Origin: Rhodanobacteraceae bacterium
GTDB lineage: Bacteria > Pseudomonadota > Gammaproteobacteria > Xanthomonadales > Rhodanobacteraceae
Direction: 5' to 3'
Assembly: GCA_025928735.1 (NCBI GenBank)
Contig: JAICIW010000182.1
Span: 1-5,420, forward strand
DNA length: 5,420 bases
The notes under the pieces are model-generated. The model made no database searches and was not told the origin of the DNA. It saw only the letters and a program-made list of their open reading frames with translations. Each line of letters begins with the position of its first letter. Position 1 is the first letter of the stretch. Below, piece by piece: positions 1 to 5,420 of this stretch. A program made the position numbers and the translations under genes.

Positions 1-78
1 CGGGGCGGAGCGGTTGCATCCGCCGAGCGCCAGCGCCAGCAGCAATGTACCTGCGCCGCGCCACGGCAGATTCATCAT
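1..78 (-). CDS. Putative lipoprotein, N-terminal fragment (runs off left edge)
   Basis: Read on the minus strand, an ATG at 78-76 opens 26 codons to the window edge, giving MMNLPWRGAGTLLLALALGG, then Cys21 and NRSAP. This is a compact lipoprotein signal peptide. It has one positive charge (Arg7), a hydrophobic core at about residues 11-18 rich in Leu and Ala, and a lipobox L-G-G-C with the lipidated Cys at position 21. In this class the prolipoprotein is lipidated, cut before the Cys by signal peptidase II and anchored in the inner or outer membrane. A purine-rich GAGAAG (about 89-84) lies six bases upstream of the first ATG and supports this start. A second ATG follows directly at 75-73 and could be used instead. 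The gene lies 75 bases downstream of the GGDEF gene on the same strand, so co-transcription is possible. The mature protein is outside the window, so its function cannot be stated. Only the leader supports the call, but signal, lipobox and ribosome site agree. Confidence 0.66.
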   Translation of the reverse strand, partial: MMNLPWRGAGTLLLALALGGCNRSAP

Positions 79-153
79 CGGAGCTTCTCGAACACTGCGG
101 GGGTCAATCGCCAAGTATGACGGGATTTCCCGTGCAGTTCCCTAGGCCAAGCG

Positions 154-792
154 TCATGCCACCGGCGTGGCGCGCGGGTTTGGTGGCGGCTGAACCAGAT
201 CGCTGGCGGAGGCGGCCCTGTTGCGCCCCAGTTGCTTGGCGCGGTACAGCGCCTGATCGGCCATCCGCAACAATACCTCGGGTGTACCACCCTGTTCGGG
301 AGAACTCGAAACGCCGATCGACACGGTCGCCGGCGGCAATGTGCCCGCGCGATAGTGCACCACCAATTCCGAGGTGGCCTTGCGGATCGCCTCCGCGCGC
401 CCCCGCGCCTGCGCATGATCGGTGTCGGTGAGCACCAGCGTGAATTCTTCACCACCGAAACGGCAGGGCATGTCTTCGCCGCGACTCGACTGCGCGAGCA
501 ACGCGCCGAATGCGCCCAGCAGCGCGTCGCCGGCATCGTGTCCCTGGGTATCGTTGTAGCGTTTGAAATGATCGAGATCGAACATCAGCACCGACAGGCC
601 GCCCTTGCGGCGTTCCGCGCGGCGACGCAGACCGGTGTACCGACGGATCCGGTGGCCGATCGATTCCCCCTGCGCGGTTCGGGCTTCTCCCAATGCTCGG
701 TGCCTGCGCGGCGACACGACGGGTTGCGCGTCCAAGGCATGATACGCCGCCTCGCGCGGCACATGCCCCGGAATGTGTGAATGGGGTCGCAC
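154..792 (-). CDS. GGDEF-domain protein (diguanylate cyclase), N-terminally truncated, possible pseudogene
   Basis: The family condenses two GTP to cyclic di-GMP, the second messenger that controls motility and biofilm. Counting from the GTG at 792-790, the domain spans about residues 54-194 of 212. FDLDHFK at 71-77 carries the metal-binding Asp72. Asn80 and Asp89 of the ND-x3-HD-x-GD stretch match substrate-binding positions. The active-site loop is GGEEF (113-117). RGED at 104-107 lies exactly five residues before it, the layout of the RxxD product-inhibition site. ALYRAKQLGRNR (181-192) is the usual C-terminal signature. These features predict an active, feedback-inhibited cyclase. However, the D-x-LTGL-x-NRR start of the domain is absent and only an IRRYTGLRRRAERRKGG-like junction remains. 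Residues 1-50 resemble no sensor domain, and no ribosome site is clear. The frame is closed upstream by a stop at 846-844, so a normal sensory N-terminus cannot be recovered. The tail from 193 is a short Pro/Ala-rich extension ending in TGA at 156-154. The domain identity is firm. The start codon and whether the gene is expressed are uncertain. Confidence 0.8.
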   Translation of the reverse strand: MRPHSHIPGHVPREAAYHALDAQPVVSPRRHRALGEARTAQGESIGHRIRRYTGLRRRAERRKGGLSVLMFDLDHFKRYNDTQGHDAGDALLGAFGALLAQSSRGEDMPCRFGGEEFTLVLTDTDHAQARGRAEAIRKATSELVVHYRAGTLPPATVSIGVSSSPEQGGTPEVLLRMADQALYRAKQLGRNRAASASDLVQPPPNPRATPVA

Positions 793-879
793 GCGGCGCA
801 GTACTGGGTCGAAAGTGGAACACGATGGGCGCGCGGCGCTATCCTATTCGTTCCTTTTCCGGGCTCGAACAGAAACGAC
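793..879. promoter_or_regulatory. Divergent intergenic region between the GGDEF gene and gdh
   Basis: These 87 bases separate two genes transcribed away from each other, so the plus-strand promoter of the dehydrogenase probably lies here, unless it overlaps the GGDEF reading frame. Two weak candidates are visible. TATCCT at 840-845 matches four of six positions of a sigma-70 -10 box and would start transcription near 852, but no good -35 box sits at the right distance. TGGAAC at 816-821, followed by GC at 829-830, keeps the GG-N10-GC spacing of a sigma-54 promoter but lacks the TT of its -12 element. The dehydrogenase ATG has only a weak purine stretch, AGAAA at 871-875, as ribosome site. No clear operator palindrome was seen. 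Placing a promoter region here is reasonable from the gene layout. The exact elements are guesses. Confidence 0.35.
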
Positions 880-3800
880 ATGAATGCACTGCGTGCTCCC
901 GCGAGTGGGGCTGAAGTCGCCGCGATCGCGGCGGAGGTCCGGGCCAAGTGCGGCAGTGCCGACGCCGATTTGGCCGAGGCTTTCGCGAAACAGGTCTGCC
1001 GCGAAATCGGCGCCGAGGAACTGGCGCGGCGCGGCACCGATACGTGGTCCGCGTTGATCGCTGAGCTGTTCGACTGGTTCCGCCATCGGCCAGCAGGACA
1101 GGCGAGCGTGCGGGCTTTCAATCCCGACCGCGAGCACAACGGCTGGTCGTGTCCGCATTCGGTGGTCGAAGTGGTCGCCGACGACGCCCCGTTCCTTGTC
1201 GATTCGCTGGAAATGGTGATCGCGGGCGCCGGCCTGCGCCTGCATCGTCTGGTGCACCCGATCCTCGATGTCGCGCGGGATGCGAAGGGCAACCTCGCCA
1301 CCATCGGCAACCCGGACGACGGGATTGCGATGGAGTCGGTGATGTATGCCGAGATCGATCGCGTGGATGACGCCACCCTGCATCAGTTGCAGGAAGTGGC
1401 ACAGGTGGCGCTGGGCGACGTGCGCGCCGCTGTCACTGACTGGCAGGCGATGCACGACAAGATGCTCGCGATCGCCGACAACCTCGGCAAGGACAACACC
1501 ATCCTCGGCGCGGACGAAATTGCCGAGGGTCAGGCGTTCCTGCGCTGGGCCGCGGACAACCACTTCACCTTCCTCGGCTACCGCGAATACGACGTGCTGG
1601 CCGATGACGGCGACGAACTGCTGAAGGCGCGCAAAGGTTCGGGGCTCGGCATCCTGCGTGATCCGGGCCTTGCCACCGCGCCGCGTTCGGTGAAGAGCCT
1701 GGTCGCGAGCCGCCTGCCGCAGTCGGGCTCGATGGACGCGATCATCCTGACCAAGACCAACGCGCGTTCGCGGGTGCACCGGCCGGGCTACATGGATTAC
1801 ATCGGTGTGCTGCGCTTCGACGACAAGGGCAAGCCCACCGGCGAGTCGCGCTTCCTCGGCCTGTATACCTCCACCTCGTACATGCGCCGTCCGCAGGACG
1901 TCCCGCTGGTGCGCCAGAAATTCGACTCGGTCGAAAAGCGTTCCGGCCTGCGCCCGCAATCGCATTCCGGCAAGGCGTTCCGTTCGATCCTGGAAATGCT
2001 GCCGCGTGATGAATTGCTGCAGGCTTCGGCCGACGAGTTGTTCGCACTCGCCACCGGCATCTTCGACTTGAACGAACGCCGGCATGCGCGGCTGTTCGTG
2101 CGTCGCGATGCGTATGGCCGCTTCTTCTCGTGCCTCGTGTTCATCCCGCGCGATCATTACAGCGCCGCGGTGGGCGACCGCGTGAAGGACATGCTGCTCG
2201 ACGAGTTGCACGGCGCGCACGTGGACGCGACGGTCCAGATCGGCGACTCGCCGATGGCCCGTATGCACGTGGTGGTGCGTCCGCGCGCGGGCGAACACGT
2301 GGACGTCGATCTGGCCCGGCTGGAGGCCAAACTCGCGCCGATCGTGCGCAGCTGGCACGACGAATTGCGTGATGCGCTGGTCGGTGGCCTGGGCGAGGAA
2401 CGTGGCGCGCAACTGGCCAATCGCTGGGGCCGCGCGTTCACCGCGGGCTACATCGAGGACACCACGCCGGCGCGCGCCGCCGAAGACGTGGGCATTCTGA
2501 CCGCGATGGCCGGTGCGGGCGAAGACATGCGTCTCGCGTTGCACGATTCGTATCGCAAGCCGGGTGAGCTGCACTTCAAGGTATTCCGCGCGGGCAACGA
2601 CATTCCGCTTTCGGATGCGCTGCCGCTGCTGGAAAACGCCGGCATGAAAGTGGACACAGAACAGGTGCACGCGCTGGACGTGCGCAATGGCAAGGCCTGC
2701 GTACAGGATTTCGTCGTGCGCCCGGCGTCGCCGTTGCAGTTCAAGCTGGAAGACCTGCACGCGCGTTTCGAGGATTTGTTCCATGCCGCGTGGCATGGTC
2801 GTGCGGAAAACGACCATTTCAACGCGCTGGTGCTGCGCGCCGGGTTGAGCTGGCGCCAGATCGCGATGCTGCGCGGCTATTGCAAGTACCAGCAGCAGGT
2901 CGGCACGCCATTCTCGCAAGCGTACATGGAGGAAACGCTCAATCGCTATCCGATGATTGCAGGATTGCTGGTCGAGCTGTTTGAAGCCAAGTTCGATCCA
3001 GGTCGCGAAGCGGGTGATGACGCCAGTCGCCAGCGCGCGCGCAAGGCGCTGGAACGCGAAGTGGTCGCGCTGACGCCCGAGGCCGTGATCGAGGGGAATC
3101 CCGATTTCGTGTCGCACGTTGCGGCGTTGCTCAATCAGCCGCGCGATGCGCAGGTGGAAGGCCTGATCAACGCAATCAAGGCGCTGCTGACCAACGTGTC
3201 GAGTCTCGACGATGATCGCATCTTGCGCGGCTTCATGGGGCTGATCCGCGCGACGCTGCGCACCAACTACTTCCAGGTGCACGACGGGAAGCCCGCCGAA
3301 TACATCAGCTACAAGTTCGATTCGCATCAGGTGCCCGACGTTCCGAAGCCGGTGCCTTACCGCGAGATCTGGGTGTACGCGCCGCGCGTGGAAGGTGTGC
3401 ACCTGCGCTTCGGGCCGGTCGCCCGCGGTGGCATCCGCTGGTCCGACCGCCGCGAGGATTTCCGCACCGAAGTGCTGGGCCTCGTGAAGGCGCAGATGGT
3501 GAAGAACACCGTGATCGTGCCGGTCGGTTCCAAGGGTGGCTTCTTCGTGAAGCGGCCGCCGGCCGAACGCGACGCACAACTGGAAGAGGGCATTGCCTGC
3601 TACAAGATGTTCATCAACGGCCTGCTCGACATCACCGACAACATCGACACGGCCGGCAACAAGATCCTGCATCCGGCCGACGTGATCCGCCACGACGCTG
3701 ACGATCCGTATCTCGTCGTTGCGGCCGACAAAGGTACGGCCAAGTTCTCCGACATCGCCAACGGCATTTCCATCGCGCACCATTACTGGCTGGGCGATGC

Positions 3801-5420
3801 GTTCGCGTCGGGCGGTTCGGCGGGCTACGACCACAAGGGCATGGGCATCACCGCCAAGGGCGGCTGGGAGTCGGTGAAGCGGCATTTCCGCGCGCTGGGC
3901 CATGATTGCCAGGCCGAGGACTTCACCTGCGTCGGCATCGGCGATATGTCCGGCGATGTGTTCGGCAACGGCATGCTGCTGTCGAAGCACATCCGGCTGG
4001 TCGCCGCGTTCGATCATCGCCACATCTTCATCGATCCGAATCCGGATTCGGCCAGATCGTTCCCGGAACGCGAACGCATGTTCAAGCTGCCGCGCTCTTC
4101 GTGGGACGACTACGACAAGTCGAAGATCTCGAAGGGCGGCGGCGTGTTCGCGCGCAACGTGAAGGCCATCCCGATCACGCAAGAAATGCGCGCCGCCCTC
4201 GGCATCGGCGAGGACGTGGAGTCGCTGTCCCCGATCGAACTGATCAGCGCGATCCTGAAGGCGCCGGTCGACCTTTTGTGGAACGGCGGCATCGGCACGT
4301 ACGTCAAGGCCGCCTCGGAATCGAACGCCGACGTGGGCGATCGCGCCAACAACGCGCTGCGCATCAATGGCGGCGACCTGCTCTGCAAGATCGTGGGCGA
4401 GGGCGGCAATCTCGGTTTTACCCAGAAGGGTCGCATCGAGGCCGCGCAGAAGGGCGTGCTGCTGAACACCGACTTCATCGACAACTCGGCGGGCGTGGAC
4501 ACCTCCGACCATGAGGTCAACATCAAGATCCTGCTGAACGATGCTGTGCAGCGCAACGAGATCAACGTGGAAGCGCGCAACACGCTGCTGCACTCGATGA
4601 CTGACGAGGTCGGCAAGCTGGTGCTGTGGGACAACTACCGCCAGAATGTCGCGATCAGCCTGATGGAGCGCATGTCGGTCAGCCGCATCGGTTCCAAGGC
4701 GCACTTCATCCGCACCCTGGAATCGCGCGGGCAGCTCGATCGCCAGATCGAGTCGCTGCCTTCCGACGCCGAACTGGCCGAACGCCGTACGCACCATCAG
4801 GGCCTGACGCGTCCGGAGCTGGCGGTGTTGCTGTCGTATTCCAAGATCGTGCTGTACCAGCAGTTGCTGGAATCCGACGTGCCGGAAGATCCGTTCCTGT
4901 CGCACGAATTGGTGCGCTACTTCCCCGAGCCGCTGCACGAGAAGTACGCCGCGCACATGCAGCGCCATCGCCTGAAGCGCGAAATCATCGCCACCGCAGT
5001 CACCAACTCCATCGTCAACCGCATGGGCGCGACCTTCGTGCTGCGCACGCAGGAAGACACCGGGCAAACCGCCGCCGCGGTGGTCAAGGCCTACAATGCC
5101 GCGCGCCAGATCCTGCACGCGCGCGATCTGTGGTCCGGCATCGACGTCCTGGACGGCAAGGTCGGTGAGGCCGCGCAGATCGATGCGCTGATGAAGCTGT
5201 GGTCGCTGTTGCGCCACGTGTCGCGCTGGCTGCTCAACCGGCCGGGTACCGTCGGCATTTCCGATCTCGTGCAGCGTTACCAGCCGGGTATGGACAGGTT
5301 GCGCGCCGGTTTGCATGAGCTGCTGACGCAAACCGGTCGCGCGTCGATGGGCGTCGACCTCGAGAAGTGGCAGGGCATGGGCTTCCCGGAAGAACTCGCG
5401 AAAAAGCTTGCGACGCTCCC
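880..5420 (+). CDS. gdhB: NAD-specific glutamate dehydrogenase, large (about 180 kDa) type, 3' end outside window
   Basis: This enzyme catalyses L-glutamate + NAD+ + H2O to 2-oxoglutarate + NH4+ + NADH in the cytoplasm, normally in the catabolic direction. The frame is open from ATG 880 (MNALRAPASG...) to the edge: 1513 codons, where family members have roughly 1600-1650, so about 100-150 C-terminal residues are missing. The N-terminal half shows an ACT-like segment (about 90-150, DDAPFLVDS at 101-109), NHFTFLGY (227-234), the family motif TK-x-N-x3-S-x2-HRPGYMDY (291-307) and a second ACT-like region near 395-480. The catalytic core has ARGGIRWSDRREDFRTE (848-864), the substrate and catalytic lysines in KAQMVKN and GSKGG (Lys870, Lys875, Lys885), and ADKGTAKFSDIAN (949-961). 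The NAD-binding Rossmann loop is GIGDMSGDVFGNG (1019-1031), followed by FIDPNPD (1050-1056). WNGGIGTYVK (1134-1143), VGEGGNLGF (1172-1180) and DNSAGVD (1201-1207) come next. The C-terminal helical part has DNYRQN (1251-1256) and LTRPEL (1309-1314). No frameshift or missing catalytic residue is seen. ATG 880 is preferred because the next in-frame ATG falls inside the ACT-like domain. The family is often allosterically controlled by amino acids. The symbol follows Pseudomonas usage; gdhZ or gdh2 are used elsewhere. Confidence 0.97.
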   Translation, partial: MNALRAPASGAEVAAIAAEVRAKCGSADADLAEAFAKQVCREIGAEELARRGTDTWSALIAELFDWFRHRPAGQASVRAFNPDREHNGWSCPHSVVEVVADDAPFLVDSLEMVIAGAGLRLHRLVHPILDVARDAKGNLATIGNPDDGIAMESVMYAEIDRVDDATLHQLQEVAQVALGDVRAAVTDWQAMHDKMLAIADNLGKDNTILGADEIAEGQAFLRWAADNHFTFLGYREYDVLADDGDELLKARKGSGLGILRDPGLATAPRSVKSLVASRLPQSGSMDAIILTKTNARSRVHRPGYMDYIGVLRFDDKGKPTGESRFLGLYTSTSYMRRPQDVPLVRQKFDSVEKRSGLRPQSHSGKAFRSILEMLPRDELLQASADELFALATGIFDLNERRHARLFVRRDAYGRFFSCLVFIPRDHYSAAVGDRVKDMLLDELHGAHVDATVQIGDSPMARMHVVVRPRAGEHVDVDLARLEAKLAPIVRSWHDELRDALVGGLGEERGAQLANRWGRAFTAGYIEDTTPARAAEDVGILTAMAGAGEDMRLALHDSYRKPGELHFKVFRAGNDIPLSDALPLLENAGMKVDTEQVHALDVRNGKACVQDFVVRPASPLQFKLEDLHARFEDLFHAAWHGRAENDHFNALVLRAGLSWRQIAMLRGYCKYQQQVGTPFSQAYMEETLNRYPMIAGLLVELFEAKFDPGREAGDDASRQRARKALEREVVALTPEAVIEGNPDFVSHVAALLNQPRDAQVEGLINAIKALLTNVSSLDDDRILRGFMGLIRATLRTNYFQVHDGKPAEYISYKFDSHQVPDVPKPVPYREIWVYAPRVEGVHLRFGPVARGGIRWSDRREDFRTEVLGLVKAQMVKNTVIVPVGSKGGFFVKRPPAERDAQLEEGIACYKMFINGLLDITDNIDTAGNKILHPADVIRHDADDPYLVVAADKGTAKFSDIANGISIAHHYWLGDAFASGGSAGYDHKGMGITAKGGWESVKRHFRALGHDCQAEDFTCVGIGDMSGDVFGNGMLLSKHIRLVAAFDHRHIFIDPNPDSARSFPERERMFKLPRSSWDDYDKSKISKGGGVFARNVKAIPITQEMRAALGIGEDVESLSPIELISAILKAPVDLLWNGGIGTYVKAASESNADVGDRANNALRINGGDLLCKIVGEGGNLGFTQKGRIEAAQKGVLLNTDFIDNSAGVDTSDHEVNIKILLNDAVQRNEINVEARNTLLHSMTDEVGKLVLWDNYRQNVAISLMERMSVSRIGSKAHFIRTLESRGQLDRQIESLPSDAELAERRTHHQGLTRPELAVLLSYSKIVLYQQLLESDVPEDPFLSHELVRYFPEPLHEKYAAHMQRHRLKREIIATAVTNSIVNRMGATFVLRTQEDTGQTAAAVVKAYNAARQILHARDLWSGIDVLDGKVGEAAQIDALMKLWSLLRHVSRWLLNRPGTVGISDLVQRYQPGMDRLRAGLHELLTQTGRASMGVDLEKWQGMGFPEELAKKLATL

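Noticed and set aside
120..133. Inverted repeat ACGGGA-TT-TCCCGT between the GGDEF and lipoprotein genes, as a terminator
   Set aside because: The stem is only six base pairs with a two-base loop (five with a four-base loop), and no T tract follows on either strand.
158..171. Hairpin GCCAC-CGGC-GTGGC at the end of the GGDEF gene
   Set aside because: It is a five-base-pair stem inside the coding end with no T run after it. Such stems are common by chance at this GC content.
232..780. Plus-strand frame of 182 codons opposite the GGDEF gene
   Set aside because: The minus strand carries clear GGDEF motifs here. The plus-strand translation has no recognisable domain and no ribosome site.
3906..4514. 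Plus-strand frame of 202 codons inside gdh
   Set aside because: It is an out-of-frame, Arg/Gly-rich shadow of the dehydrogenase catalytic core, where the in-frame motifs are unbroken.
4626..5168. Plus-strand frame of 180 codons inside gdh
   Set aside because: It is out of register with the dehydrogenase frame, which stays open and matches the family through this stretch. Its translation is Arg/Ala/Gly-rich with no motif.
844..5331. Minus-strand open frame of about 1495 codons
   Set aside because: It is the exact antisense register of the dehydrogenase. The sense strand shows every family motif in order, whereas the antisense product is a His/Arg/Val/Ala-rich sequence without recognisable domains.

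Overview
The window is GC-rich proteobacterial DNA with ordinary chromosomal gene content. The large NAD-dependent glutamate dehydrogenase, its codon choice and a lipoprotein next to a GGDEF gene suggest a high-GC gammaproteobacterium, perhaps of the Xanthomonadales. That placement is inferred from protein style and base composition only.

Layout: (1) Bases 1-78, minus strand: the first 26 codons of a lipoprotein gene that runs off the left edge. It has a signal peptide ending in a lipobox cysteine. (2) Bases 79-153: a 75-base gap with one small inverted repeat and no convincing terminator. (3) Bases 154-792, minus strand: a GGDEF-type diguanylate cyclase domain. Its active site, product-inhibition site and C-terminal signature are all readable. 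Its N-terminus is abnormally short and lacks the D-x-LTGL-x-NR entry motif, so it is probably the remnant of a longer signalling protein. (4) Bases 793-879: an 87-base divergent intergenic region with weak promoter-like sequences. (5) Base 880 to the right edge, plus strand: 1513 uninterrupted codons of the roughly 180-kDa NAD-specific glutamate dehydrogenase. The gene has no stop codon within the window, so a search that requires a stop would miss it.

The dehydrogenase is a catabolic enzyme that links glutamate and amino-acid breakdown to 2-oxoglutarate and ammonium. The two minus-strand genes point the same way and could share a transcript, but nothing in the sequence links them functionally to the dehydrogenase. 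I found no RNA gene, mobile element, CRISPR array or extended repeat. I saw no evidence of a previously undescribed system. The oddest items are the beheaded GGDEF gene and a very long, artefactual antisense open frame opposite the dehydrogenase.
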